This document shows positions 41,194-54,024 of a DNA stretch of 64,000 nt, piece by piece. The position numbers were made by a program, and so were the translations under genes. Source of the stretch: Stercorarius parasiticus (lineage: Eukaryota; Chordata; Aves; Charadriiformes; Stercorariidae); assembly GCA_013396915.1 (NCBI GenBank), contig VWZL01000203.1:62001-126000 (forward strand), given 5' to 3'. The number at the start of each line of letters is the position of its first letter. The stretch's first letter is position 1. Under the pieces are notes generated by a model. The model did no database searches. It worked only from the letters and a program-made list of their open reading frames with translations, and was not told the origin of the DNA.

Positions 41194-41207
41194 CCTCCCT
41201 CTGGTGG
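41194..41207 (-). promoter_or_regulatory. CTCF-like core motif, minus strand
   Basis: On the minus strand this reads CCACCAGAGGGAGG, one mismatch from the CTCF core (A in place of C at position 12). Confidence 0.35.
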
Positions 41208-42141
41208 TAGACATTACATAGTTTAATCTGCTGTATCACACACTGAACTGGAAACTTTGTGGTGGGGGCTGTCTCTCAGACTGCTCCTGAAGAACGAGTA
41301 GAACTTTTTTTTTAAAGATAATTGAATTGCATATAGAGTTTCCTGCCACTCTAGCTCTTTGAGCATGATGGGGGAGGGTTGGGCTGCTTGACCCGGTTTA
41401 TTCTGAGTTTGTCCGTTAATTAAACTTTTCTGCTACCCTCCCTTTTTGCTGCTGGGATCAGTTGCATTTTGCCATTTTTGCTGGGTTATAAGGATAGGCT
41501 CTATGGAAGTTTGTGCTTTAAGCAGGTAATCAGAACAGCATGCGCCAAACAGCGAATAACTTCTAGCAATCATTCAGCTCTTTCTGAAAGTTTATTCATC
41601 CTTTAGTTTATTCGTATTTAGCTGTTTGATCTGAGTTTTACATGCCAGTCCTCAGTTAGTTTCCAAAGTAATGCCTATAATTACTTGTACTTGAAACACA
41701 ATTAGGCACCCTAACTGGAGGAGAAAGGTTGTTGTTAACTGTTTATCTTGTAGTTTATTAATGGCAAGAAACAGATAATTTCTAAAATTTTTCTCTGTAA
41801 GCTTTTCAGGGATGGGTTTAATCTGTCAATCTATAGAATGTGAGCCCTTGAAGAGGCTGTGTAATTGTTATTTCTAACTCTGTTTAGACATAACAAAGAA
41901 TGCTTGAAAGAGTGCTTTCAAATGCTTCTTGAAAGCATATTTTAGTTCCTTGCATTTCATGGCCCTTGTAGTTCAGAAAGTGTAACAAACTAGCTGAATG
42001 TGTGAGAATAACATTTTTCATCCTTGTTTTCCTTTTTATTTAGTAAGCATTTTAGGATGACTTTTTTCCTGTTGCTATTTCAGAGCATAACAAAAACCGC
42101 TCTTCTCCCCCTGCCCACTTCCCAGGTTGAACACTCAAAAT

Positions 42142-42173
42142 AGTTTTTGCTTTTTTTAGTTTTTGCTTTTTTT
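42142..42173 (+). repeat. Perfect 16-bp tandem duplication
   Basis: AGTTTTTGCTTTTTTT occurs twice head to tail without a mismatch. Confidence 0.9.
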
Positions 42174-45100
42174 GTATGTCATTTATAGAAGAACCTGCAC
42201 AACCTTGTAAATCTTCTCTAAGGCTCTAGATGGAAAAGAGAAACAGCTGGGGCCTTTCCCTGAGTTGGAGTCCTAATTCTGTAGCTGTGACCCTGTTAAA
42301 CTCAGAGAAACAAAACTTGGAACATGGAGGACTGGCCACAGAATTTATTTTCATGTGCAGGATCCCAACGTTACCAGCATTTAATTAATGTATTGTTCAA
42401 GGTTAGCACATCGCTGCTTTGATTTGGAGCTTTATGCTTTGCTAGTAAAGACTCCTGTTTAAGGGATTCCAGATCTGTTGTGCCCAGTAACAACCATTTG
42501 CAACCCAGAGCTCTGGAACAGCACTGGCAAAAGGCTGATTTTCTCATCTCCAGTAGCTTTCAAGTGGTAGCACAAGAAGTCAGAGCGCATCAAATCATAA
42601 ATCATGGATATGAGAAGCAAAAGGTTCATTTTCTTCTTGTGCTTTTTTTTTTTCTTTAATGCACTTTTTCTTTATTTCCATATTGAGACATAGACAAGAG
42701 TGCATGTTCTAGCCAGTTTCAGCAGCGATTTTCCAGCACTGACAGGCAGAAGGATCACTTCCTCATCATAAGGAATGCTTTAAGTTCTCATGTATTTGCT
42801 ATATAAAAATAAGCGAATTGAGGAGAATTGTATTTATCCGCCTTTTCCACTGGGGGGGACAGGAATGCATCATTCTGAGGAGAGTAGTTTTTCCATTCCT
42901 TTTTCTTTTTCTACACTTCTTTTAATATAAAGAAACTAGAGAAGCATCTAAATATTGAAATAGTCAGCATCTGTAAGAAAAAAACATTTAAAAAATCCAT
43001 AAGCTTTAGATATGAACTCACTAGATGACTTATTTTTGCAGACATTTTATACTGATTTCAAATTCTGAGATGTGCTTCAGCTATTGTCTTTGGGATTAAT
43101 TGGCTAATAATGGAAATGCATGTTGTCATTGGCTTGAATTCGACATTTCTACTATCTTCTTCTAGAAGACAATTTTAATAAGTAGGGATAAAAAAAAGGT
43201 TTTATTAATTTAAAACTTCAGCATGTTTTGTTGCTCACAGAGAGGCCTAAGCAATGTTTATTTTATGTAGGCAGTTCTTTGATACCTGTGCATATTCATA
43301 TTTTTGTTCCTAAAAGACTGGAAAAGAAATATATGTATTTCAAGTTTGCTGAAAATAAGCAAGAAAATAAGCTTAAATTGGCGTTGGGTTTCTGAGCCAG
43401 TGTTCCATAGTCAGAATTTAATGTAACAGTGGTTTGCAGCAGCTGCATCTAGGAAGGGTTTGCTGCCTTTGACCTTTTGGATTCATGAATCTAGATCAAC
43501 TTTCCTTTCCTTGATCTTTGAACTTGTGCAGTTGTTTTGTTGGCAGGTTGAACACTGTGCTCTCCGGCATTTCTGTGTGATTACAGAATAGGATGGAGGG
43601 GATGGTAAGTGGGAGAGCGCAGCTACTCTCATAAACTCCTGGGCTCCTTTGGGAAGCTAGTGAAATGTGGAGCTTGAAACTAAGGCACAAATGAGTTTCC
43701 AGTGAGCTTTCTCACTTTTGTAATTAAAACATGACCTGGGTTTTTTCACATTATTGTAGATTATTGCAGTCACAAATTGCTTGTATAAATTCCAACCATT
43801 GCAAAGTTTTTACCCCCACAACTGAGGACTGTCAGACCTGGAGTTTCCTTACCACATTTTTCTCTATCTACTGCATGTGAAAGGCATATATTAATTACAA
43901 CAAGAAGCATCAGATTCCAGAAAGGTTGAGAAGAGTGGGGAGAAGCTCACCCCTTGTACTTCATCTTGCCATTCGTTGCTTTGGTGGTAAAACCTAAATA
44001 ATGATAAAATACTAAGTCTTCTTCACAGGCACCCATTTCAAAGGGTTGGGTTGGCTGTGGGGAAGTGACGCTGGGAAATGAGAGTGCCTGCTCTCCCTTC
44101 TCTTCCAGAACTGTCTTCAGCTCTGCCTCGTGGCTATTCAAAGGAGATTGGGGGAAAAAAAGTCTGATAAATGAGTAATTCTGAGGGAAGTTTTGAGAGT
44201 TTCTGTAATGGTGGTTTTTCAGGTGCCTTAACTGGAGATGAGGGAGATAGAACTGATGAGGGGTTTGTGGGTTAGTACTGAAAGGTTTAATTTACTGTAG
44301 AGGCGTTTTATCCCCTGTGAAAATCCTGACGTTTTATAGTATAGTCAAATATTTGGGAATGCTTAAACTATAAGTGTGACTATTATTGACAGAAAATGAG
44401 GCAAACGTTCACTTTAATTGGAACCACATAAATTAGGCTGGAGGAATTAATTAAGAAATAATAGACATGTGTTTTGAAATTGGAGGGTTCTCTCTAGATG
44501 TTGGAAAGGGCATGATAAGGTGACTTAAAAGATTAACTCCAGTACAAGAAAAGCTAATTGAAACATTTCTTTTATTAAAACAGTATTAGTTCCTACGTGC
44601 CCAGTGAATGAAGTGTCCAGAATAAATATAAATGGTAATTAAATTCTATTTCTATCAGTTAACAGTCCCGTTTTCAAGATCTCTCATTTATTACAAAAGC
44701 ACCTCAAGAAGTTCACTTCATTTGTTTACTTCATATGACTTGCTATTATTGCAAAGTGCTTGGGTTATGGATTTATGGATCAGATTATTTTAATCAAAAT
44801 GAATATTTCTCCCCCTTTCTGTGCATAGATTTTGATGTATCATCACTCTGAATTTAATTTAAAATGGGTCATTTCTTATTAATTTGTTTTGTTTCATAAA
44901 GGGGTACTAGTACTAAAAGAATTCTAGGGATAGAGATACAGAAGTTTAGGGGAGTGGTTTTTATAGGTTGTGTGCTGCTCTTAATCGATTCCAAACTTAA
45001 ACTTTTTGAGTATTTTCTAGAATTTTGTGTTGTCCATTTTTAAATGCTTGTGTTACATGTTTTCCAAGTTGTCTTTGAGAACAAATACTGTAGATCACAG

Positions 45101-45405
45101 CTGCTTAGATGTTTTCCCCAGGTACTCTTTTTTTTAAACTCTCCTATATTCATTCTGTTATATCTCAACTGCTGTATTACCCTGAGATCACATTAAATGA
45201 TTGCTCTCCTTAAGTGCCAAATGGATCCTTCAAATAGCTGCAACCAGTTAGATTTACAGACTAATTCCTTAGCCTTACATCAATTTACTTTTCCTGGGTG
45301 TTGGTACTGAAGTTTCTTGTTTCTCGCTAGTTGGTCAAATTATTGTCTTTGCCATCTTTTGCAGCGGCAGCATGTAAGAGTCCATGGCAAGCTACCCACT
45401 CGGTT

Positions 45406-45480
45406 GGTGTTTTACTAGTAGATGTTTTACTTGGTAGATGTTTACTTGTTTACTAGAAGGTGTTTTACTTGGTAGATGTT
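45406..45480 (+). repeat. Imperfect tandem repeat, 38-bp period
   Basis: The block TGTTTTACTTGGTAGATGTT occurs near 45423 and again near 45461, with a degenerate partial copy just before (GGTGTTTTACTAGTAGATG). It is a small local duplication. Confidence 0.85.
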
Positions 45481-46634
45481 CTTCCTAATGAGTTCCCACT
45501 CTACATATTGAAAAATAAAGTATTTCTTGCAGTCATGATCAAGGAGCGGGCGTGGTTTTTTCCACAGTTTATTTAAAGTTCATGCTTCCCCCTTGAGTTG
45601 AATTATTATCAATATCCTTTGATATGGATTCAAGAATCCGTACAGTCTCAATTAGTTGGGTAATAAATTGTCATAATTTCCTAGTTCCACTGTCAGGTGC
45701 AGGTGCTATATAGCTAGCCCCTCATTGGTTTTAGGTTTTGCAATGTAATGGTACCTTTATGTAGTACTTTCTTACCATACATGCTCTGTAATGTACTAAA
45801 GTATGAATGCTAACCGCAGACCTGAGGAATTCTGTAACAGGAAATTTCAAGTGGACTGTTAAAATAGTAGTTAACTCTTTGTAGCATTAGTGCTTTGGAT
45901 CCTGTGATGGCAGGCAAGAATATTTATTCTTCTTTATGTCGGTGAGTTTTATGGAATAAGGAAATTTTAGTTGAAATAATGTAAGTATGCTATTTCATGT
46001 AACAAAAGGAAATGTGACACAAGGGTTTTTAAAATGTTATTTACAGGGGGTTTCGGTGACCTTGTTCCTGGTCAGTGCTAAAATAGCTACAGTAAGCAAA
46101 TTGTTGCTATCAGGCAGAGCAAGAAGTGTTGGCTTTGTGGGGAAGCCGCTGTCAGAGGATACTGTCGTAGATGATAATGAAATTTCTTTTTCATCAATTC
46201 AGGATGTCACAAGTACTTTAGAAATGGTGGGATCATGTGCTGTAAAAATGACAACTTTTTTCATGGCAGTCGTATGGTATTGTAAGTCTGGTTAATACAG
46301 ATTCTTCTCACTCTTATACAAAACTGCATTTATTTTCTTAAAAATGTATCTGCATATATATTTGTTAATGACCTGGATCTTAAGTTGAAGATCATCTATA
46401 ATAACGTTATGCTTGTTGTATTGCTAGCCCTTTTTTATTAGTTATTCATGAATGTTCTTACTAAGTAATAGGCAAAATCTGGTAGTCAAATCTGGGGCTT
46501 CCTGTGTGGCTCTGGGGGAGAATCATTTAGAGAGCCAGGAGAAAGACGACCTGTTACAGAATGTCACCTTTAAGCAAGGGGTGTCTTTTTTTGAGAGAAA
46601 AACACCTCAAAACACAATGTCATCAGACTTCCTG

Positions 46635-46729
46635 AAAAAAAAAAAAAACCAAAAACCACCAAAAAAACCCCCAAAACCAAAAAAAACAATGCAAGCCCAA
46701 AAAAATACCCCACCAAAACCAAACGCTAA
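46635..46729 (+). repeat. A-rich low-complexity tract with C-run interruptions
   Basis: An uninterrupted A-run is followed by alternating A-runs and CC to CCCCC. It produces a spurious Lys/Pro/Gln-rich frame at the end of a 94-codon open segment (46452-46736), which is an artefact of composition. Confidence 0.9.
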
Positions 46730-47404
46730 AACTTGATCATGTTAAACTTCCCGGTAATTTTACAAATATGATGGTCTTATTATATGACTTGATCCTAATT
46801 CCTGAATGATAAATACAGGTAATTGCAGCCGTGTTCTCACTGTCTGTTTACCACCCTTGCGTATCCATCTTTCTTTATTATTTTTTTATGTTTATTTTGC
46901 CCATTTTCCAGTATTTTTACTGCTTACTTGAAAAGAAAATGAAATGTATATGAAAAGCTCAGTATATGCAACATGCAAATCACAATGTTATTTGAAATTC
47001 TTATTAATAATGTGCTGCCATTTAAAAAAGTATAGCAATCATGAAGGATAACTGAGCGTAAACAACTCATTTCAGCTTTTCAGAAATATGAAGGAAAGAT
47101 GAAAAAGTTGTATTTATTAATAAAACCCCCAGGAGCTGAATAGCTTTCCTATACCACATGTGCTCACAATTCTAAATAAAGTTCAGTTGTATAGAAAATA
47201 ATCTTTCTAATATTTTTCCTGGTTTATTAATTCTCCCTGTACTTTATGCTTAACTGTGAAAGCGATGAGGTCTGATGATAGCTCATACAAGAATGTACTG
47301 TGATAGTTATTTCATACTCTCCAGTCTAATTTTCAATTCATCCACCTATTGTTGCTATTACTATTGTGGATGTATTAAGAAATATATAACTTATACACAT
47401 ATAT

Positions 47405-47451
47405 AAAAGGATATTGTTTATCTATTTTAAAAGATATTGTTTATATATTTA
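47405..47451 (+). repeat. Two-copy tandem repeat of about 24 bp
   Basis: AAAAGGATATTGTTTATCTA and AAAAGATATTGTTTATATAT lie head to tail in an AT-rich stretch. Confidence 0.75.
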
Positions 47452-49609
47452 TTAATATGATTTTGTACAGTACTTACCTCTGATTGCATTTTATGACTTT
47501 GGTTGTCTTCTCCTAATACAAATGCTTGTGCAGATTTTATGGTGCATTCCCCTTAGGGCAGGATCTCGGTGATTATTCTGCAAGTGGGCTAGTGCATCTT
47601 TCTGTCTGTGTGTTATTTAAAAAAAAAAAAAAAGCAAGCATCTCCTCCTCCTAAGTGGAATTTTATTGCCAGTCAATTATTGGAGCTTTAGATTGCATTC
47701 AGATATGTACTTATAGGAAAGGTTTTATCCATTTCACACTAATTTATTATGCAAGATGTAGTTATATATGAATGACAAATGAAATGCCTTCAGTAAGCTA
47801 TGAACCGGAAAAGTCCAGTGAAGAGTTCTCAATAAATAAGTAAATTAGGACACGCAATACTATTCCATGGTCCTATATGAACAGTTTTTCCAGGTACGTG
47901 AAGAAAAAAAGTAAAATTATGCAATAACTTAAACATTTCACTGTAGCAGTTTCAATGTCATAATATTTGTGTTGCTTCCCCGAGAGTACTTTCAAAATGC
48001 ATTTTCTTCTAAGTGTGGAACTGTTTTCTGGTTAGACTAGAGTAAGGTAAAAGCTTATTGCGTATGTAGGGCTACTAATGAACTAGTAGACATTTGATGT
48101 GACACGCATTAATTTATGCTCTGTAAAAGAACAAGATGCTCTGGTAATAAAAAATGTGCAGATTGAACATTTAATGCAGTGTAAGAAGCAAACACTCTCC
48201 AAGTAACTTTTTGGCTAGTTCCCACTGCTAAGTTACGGGAGCTGTAGGACTGAAGAGTAGAGAACTGGTGTAATATTGCCTGTCAACTAAAATAATTACC
48301 GTAAAGACTCTAATTTTCTCCTCTTGGCATGCTGTTTACTCTGACGCTTCTTGCAACATGCATAATTTATTTTAATGAACCCATTTCTTATTAATGAAAA
48401 CATGTGTTACAGGCCAGTGAATAGGCAGTGTTTGTAACCTTGACCCTTAAAATAAGCCAAAAGGACAGCTTAAGTTTAAGACCCTTGGGGAGTTTCATAA
48501 ATTTTATGATTTCCTACACCATAGCTTAGTGCAAATGAGAAAAAGCTGTGGCTTAGTATTAAGTCATTTCATGTAATATTTTGACGTGTCTGTCTTTTTC
48601 AGAATAAAATGCTTTATGACATGCTGATACTGCTTGTAATTTTCTTTTACCTCAAATTTCAACTGATTGTAATCACGGAAGTTACCTACCAGAAGCTGAA
48701 GGATTGTTTCCTGCTTAGTTACAGACCCCTTAGAGTTAAGCAAAAGTTGAGGATTTAATATTTACGTAGGTATTTTGTTGGATATTGATGGCTAAAGTTA
48801 ACTAAATACTGGAGTTGAGACTGTCTGGGTTTTTTGTGTCACAGAACTGGGAAAAGGTTGGATGTTCTAAATATTTGTTAGTTTGATCTGGAGGTAACAA
48901 GTGAAATGAACATATTGGGAAGACGGGCTCTTTCTGGTTGCTCACCCACACCTGGTAACAGTAACAGGGCAAACGTATGAAGGAGTTTTGGTCCTGTGCA
49001 AAAGATGTGATTTTTGTGTGACACCTCTGGTTTTACGGGTTAGATTTGGAAGCTGTAAAGGTAATGGCTTTCATTATCAATGTTATATTGTGAATACAAA
49101 TGGACAAAAGATTGTCTTGCAAAACAACTTGTCTTTGGAAATCTGGAAACAAATCTGGCTTCTTGGCTTTCTTTTAGTCTAAACTATTTGAATTCATTGT
49201 ATGTATATAGAATATGAAATGTTAGTGTCATGTCTATGTATGTCCATAGTCATTGTTTAGTTTATAAAGAAATCCTAAGTAACAAAACAAAAATGTCACT
49301 CTTACTGTTGACATCCAGTGCATGAGAGCCCTACCTGAGAATTTCTGCCCCTGCTCAGGTAGTTGAGATGCTGGGTGCAACCCTTAAACTCAAGAAAGCG
49401 AAAGGATTTGGGAGCTAGAACACTGGCAGAGTTGCTGCTTACAACTAGCCGCTTCTCTGCCATGCAGTAATAGTTTATTGGATGTATTTCATGTATTTTT
49501 TTGATAGACCTTTCCTTCTATTATTCCCCCATGCAGGGAATGGCTAATTTTCACATATTATTTTGGTGCTGGCTGCATCTTGTAGCTAACACCAGGACAT
49601 CTTGCGCAT

Positions 49610-49698
49610 AAAAAAAAAAAAAAAAAAAAAAACAACAAAAAAAACCAACAAAAAACCGCAACCAGAAAAACCTCTGCAAAACAAAAAAAAACCTCCAA
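49610..49698 (+). repeat. Poly(A) run followed by A/C composite tract
   Basis: About 23 A are followed by AACAAC and runs of A broken by CC. A poly(A) head merging into A/C composite is consistent with a decayed retroposon tail, but no recognisable body lies to its left. Confidence 0.85.
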
Positions 49699-52377
49699 AC
49701 CTAAAGGCAGTGGAGAAAAGGGGACAGTGTTGAGAAGAAAACATATTTAACATATTTTCTGAAAAATGGAGAAAGTTTGTTTCCACTAAACCTGTGTACC
49801 AGTTGAAGTTCTGTAAAAAGTTACAAAGTTGTGTTTCATTAACTAGGAAGGGGGAATGTAGATTAGATGGAATTTTGGTCAGTCGTTGTGCAATATGGCT
49901 TTGCTAGCATAGTGAAAGTCCCACTAAAAAATGAAGGAAAAAATTAATTTAAGTGAAAGTGGTTTGTATGCATCTCTAGTTAAACAGAAACTTCTGAAAA
50001 TGATGATTAATGTCTTGCTGACTCCTGTTCTGTTTTATCCTCATTGAGACTATTAGGAGAGGTCATTCTTCTGTCAACAGAATTACATTCTGATTTTAAT
50101 CAGAATAAAGCCTCCCCTTCAGAACTTGCCAGGATGTTGCCTGTATTGTGTGTGTATTTTTGTTTTGTTTTATTTGTTAAGTGGTTAAGGCTTAACTGGA
50201 TTTATTCAGACACAGCTCTCCTGTAACTGTTGCCAGTTTTTATTGTGCTTGGGGGGAGATGAAGGTGATCTGCAAGTTATTTGTGTTAACGAGGGTCCTG
50301 GTTCGCAGAAGCCAAAGGCCATTCACTGATACACAGAAGAAATACAATACAGCTCATCCAGTATGTCATTAGCTATGTGTTTGTACCAGGTAAATACTGG
50401 ACCATAGATCATAAAGCAATATTTCAGAAATCTGTTGATAATTTAGGCCAAATTTATGACATAAACTATAGTCACTGAATAGGTCCTGTATTGCTGTTGA
50501 TACCACATTACAAAGGCAACTGTTAAAAATTTGCTGTAGTGTAAATAAGCAGTAGAACTTCAGTTAGAGTTAGTATGTCTCTGGCGCTTGAGATCAGCAC
50601 TCTCAGCGCTTTCCTCCAGTACTCTTGTCTGCAGCAAAAGAGTGGTTAAAAAGGGGAGGGAGGAGACATTCTCGTGTTCCACACAACTGAGCAGGATAAG
50701 ACTTTTTTGAAAGTTAATTGACTTTCAGTCTGAGTAAAAGTTGGTTCTGAACACAAAGTCCTGGATTCATGAAGGCAAAGAGCATTTAACTGCTATGCTG
50801 GATTTTGCTGCTGTGTGACAGCTCTGAACTGTTTCACTAGTCCGCTTCTTGGGAAATGCTGTCACTGAATGACCGTTTTTGACAGCTTTTTATGCTCTCT
50901 CTTTGAAGCTGGAGAATTCATCAATAGGTTGCAAAAGTGAATAGTTTTTCAGGGAAAAATAATAAAAAACCACGTTGGTCAACGTGCTCTTAAACTTGCA
51001 GCTTTGGGAGACACAGTGTAGCACTAGTACTTAACATACTACCATTAAAGGACTGGCAGGACTTTTATTATACAGACTATTTCGTAAAAATGTTTTACAT
51101 TTCTTTGTAAATGCCTTTTATGGATGACACAGCCCGAGTAAAGTATTTTCAGCTATGTAGCAAAAAAAATAAAAATAGAATAACTGGCTGAGGATTTTTA
51201 ACTTTCTGAATTTTAATATATTTCATAGTATCTATTGCTGTTCTGTAACTCCACACTTTCTTTTTTAATGCATTTTATAGATTCCTCATGGTGTAGACTA
51301 TTGAGCACAAGCATTATTTTTGCTCTGTTCCCTGAAGGATGGAATTGCTCCCATTTCTGATGCATGCACATAACACAGCTGTACTTCTGTGCACTGCCTT
51401 GGATGCAGTCTCACATAAAACACTTACAATCTCTGTACCGCCGTGTATTTGCAGGCAACATGTGAGATTTTCATTTATTTTTCTGTACTGGCTATTTATA
51501 GACTGGTGGTTCCCAAAAGGTCTCCAACTGTGAGCTCCCCTTCTGTCAGGACTGTGGCCTCAGTGGAGGTGTGAAGAGCTGGGTGTCTTCTGGGGTGGTG
51601 GCTCCAGCTGTAATGGCTGCAGCTGTCTGACTGCGGCTTCAATCCCAAGTGCTTGAAGCTTTCTTCATTGCTTCGAACACACTAATAATATCCAGGAGCC
51701 CAACTTGGGTGAAGCTTCATTGATAAGTAGTGAGGCCTAAGTAGGACATCTTCCTGGGTCCAGTAACTCATCCCTGACAAAAAGCATCCCACTGGTTTTT
51801 CAGAGCTGTGTTGTGAAGGTGGATGATTTCCTGTCTGCCGCCTCCTGGCTGAGCCTTCCACAGCAGAAGTTACAGTTTAATTTCTCTGGCAATCACTTAA
51901 ATCCTAAATCAGCATTTAGGGACTGTTTGACTGTAGAGCTTCCTAATCCCAGTGAGTCATGTTGACAACCCATGTTTCTAAGACATCATCATCTGCAAAT
52001 ATTTATGGACTGCTCTGTTTTCCTCTCTGTCATGACATAGTAATGAGCAACCAGTACTGATTTATCTATGTGTTTGCGTAATGAATAAATTCTGCCTTTG
52101 TATGTCATTTTTTAGAAAGATGTGTTTAGGGATACCGAGAGGTGGTGCACTTCATCTTCAGCTGTCTCTTTACGAGGAAGAGGTACCTTTGCATTGTGAG
52201 AGTAACTGGATGTTAAGCAGACCAAAATCCACTTGGCTGGGAGGGATGTTCCTGGGGGCATCCGGTGGCAGAGCTGTGCTGGGCTGAAATCCAGTAGTGT
52301 AGCTGGTAGGAACTGAGACTGATGTTGTCATTAATCAGGTATTAGGACTGTGGGTTTGTGAAAGCCCATGAGGGAGG

Positions 52378-52385
52378 ATTTGCAT
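52378..52385 (+). promoter_or_regulatory. Perfect POU octamer ATTTGCAT
   Basis: Exact octamer, about 0.9 kb before the exon at 53254. One such 8-mer is expected by chance in a window of this size, so its weight is small. Confidence 0.2.
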
Positions 52386-53253
52386 GTAAAAAGAAAATAA
52401 GTATTTCACCTCAAACTGAATTGGTTTGGAGGCAAGGTAAGCCTGAGGATGTGGAATCTGGACTATCGGGGCAGTTTGGAGACTTAGTGTGACTTGGTGC
52501 TTGCTGACCAAAAGAAAACAAAAGGAAAACTTTGAAGCCAAATCATTTGTCCATAGCTTTAATGTATTGTAGCGATTCACTTCCCCTATCTAACTCTATG
52601 GTCATAGATCAATGAACAACTTTTAATACCAATGCTGGAGTAAATGAAGGAAGCGGGGGGGACCCCCCAACACACAGATGCACTCCACACACACCAAACC
52701 CCCATCAAACGCGCGATGCAAATCCCCCACCAGCTCCTCCTAATCTGGAACCCTGACTGTCTATACTGGCTTCACCAAAACTGTTACAGGTGGGATTTCG
52801 TAAAACAGCAGCGAGAAGTATTGTTTTTAGAGAAGTGTAACATTTCTTTATACTTGTATTACATGACTTAGTTCTTCCCTCATCTGATGTTTGCTCCTTT
52901 ATGGCTTTGTATGTGCTTTGTGTGAACTGTTTTTAAAATGATGCTATGTGCTCTGTACTGACATATACACAGTGGTGAGCTTTGGATGCTCTGGAACAGC
53001 TGTGGGAAACAAGAACTTTGTGTAGTTCTGAAACTGCTTGTTGTTCTTCAGCAACAAATAACTTTTAGGATACTTTACATCTGAAATAAAAAAGTTGAAG
53101 GCTGCTTTGTGTTGTATGAGATACACAAATGATGATACCTCTGGCAGTGTTCTGGGGTTGTTTTTGTTATGCTCAGGTTTTTTGCATAACATCAGACGAT
53201 TAGACTGGGCAAGTGGGATGATGTATGAAATCTTGGTTTTGATAGATTTCCAG

Positions 53254-53425
53254 AAGAAGCAGCCAGACGATGACTCTACTCCCAGCACAAGCAACAGCCA
53301 GTCAGATTTGTACCCTGGAGAAACGAACAGTGACAACAGCAATACCTCTCTAACCACGCAGGCCGCTAACTCCAACCAGCAACTTTTGACAGAACTGAAT
53401 GTAACTTCACCAAGCAAAGAGGAAT
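53254..53425 (+). CDS. Internal coding exon of an unrecognised protein (Ser/Thr/Asn-rich acidic segment)
   Basis: This 172-nt exon has one open frame of 57 codons plus one base. It begins Lys-Lys-Gln-Pro-Asp-Asp-Asp and ends Ser-Pro-Ser-Lys-Glu-Glu. The composition is that of a disordered regulatory region: rich in Ser, Thr, Asn, Gln and Asp with almost no hydrophobic stretches, and it contains Ser-Pro and several acidic-flanked Ser/Thr that could be phosphorylated. The right edge is a strong donor (GAAT|GTAAGTG). For the left edge I chose the TTTCCAG acceptor at 53253. An alternative acceptor, GATAG at 53245, would add eight bases and change the incoming phase. The upstream reading frame is open back to 53095, but that part looks intronic in composition. 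The phase at the donor matches the exon at 57115 exactly, which is the main support for a real gene. I do not recognise the family; a nuclear or scaffold protein tail is only a guess from composition. Confidence 0.72.
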
Positions 53426-54009
53426 GTAAGTGCACAAGCCCTAAGTGACAGCAAAGGAGGCATAAACATTTTGTTTTCTTCTCAGGCTTATGTTTCACTG
53501 ATTCCCTTTGGAAGTAAATGGCCTGTCTTTTGGGGCAAAGGGAAAGGTTAAAAGTTACTCACAAAATAGACATTGATGGCTTTAACCGAAGAATAAGTTA
53601 AAAGGGGTCACAGGAGTTTTTAACTAACTTTAGAGCTGTTTGAACGGCAGTGTACAATTTAATTACAATTTTGAGGCACTCATTTTGAGAAACTTTTTCA
53701 TGCATTGCTGGTAAATTAATGTATATATTCTAGGATAAACGCCAATGTCTTGTAATTTTTTCCTTTAAAAGCTTTTGATTTTTAATATTTGCAATTAATA
53801 GCACTGACTGTAATGCATGTTTGTCTAGACTGCTGCTAGGTTACTTGCATAAAACTTAAGTTTCACGTGGTAATCCATCTCTTCTTTCATGACCCATCTT
53901 TCTTTTTTATTGAACTCTGTAAGGCAAAAATTCTCCCTGAAGGTAAGCTAAGATGCTAATGATTAGCAAACACAATGTGATAAAGTCGTCTTTTAAGTTA
54001 TTCTAAGCT

Positions 54010-54024
54010 TATATATATATATAT
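54010..54024. repeat. (AT)n microsatellite
   Basis: Alternating A and T for about 15 bases inside the last intron of the gene. Confidence 0.85.

Larger units (their letters stand above)
39401..53253. other. Probable intron upstream of the recognised exon
   Basis: If the exon at 53254 has a preceding exon, this region or a longer one is its intron. It holds two A/C tracts, tandem repeats at 42142, 45406 and 47405, and high-complexity noncoding stretches around 42360-42610 and 43080-43140 (homeodomain-like ATTAATTGG and ATGCATG). No exon with matching phase and good splice sites was found. Confidence 0.5.

Noticed and set aside
45987..46295. 102-codon frame with an AG/GT pair inside
   Set aside because: The acceptor (TTATTTACAG) and donor (CTACA|GTAAGC) would enclose only about 45 bases, and the rest of the frame has no splice context or recognisable motif.
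46452..46736. 94-codon plus-strand frame ending Lys/Pro-rich
   Set aside because: The ending is the A/C low-complexity tract read as codons.
52944..53498. 184-codon minus-strand open frame, the longest in the window
   Set aside because: It is the antisense of the coding exon at 53254-53425. Its composition follows from that exon, it has no splice signals, and the plus-strand exon is supported by matching phase.
53930..53943. Donor-like CCTGAAG|GTAAGC inside the last intron
   Set aside because: Only a 19-base candidate exon would be possible, and the flanking exons already join in phase without it.
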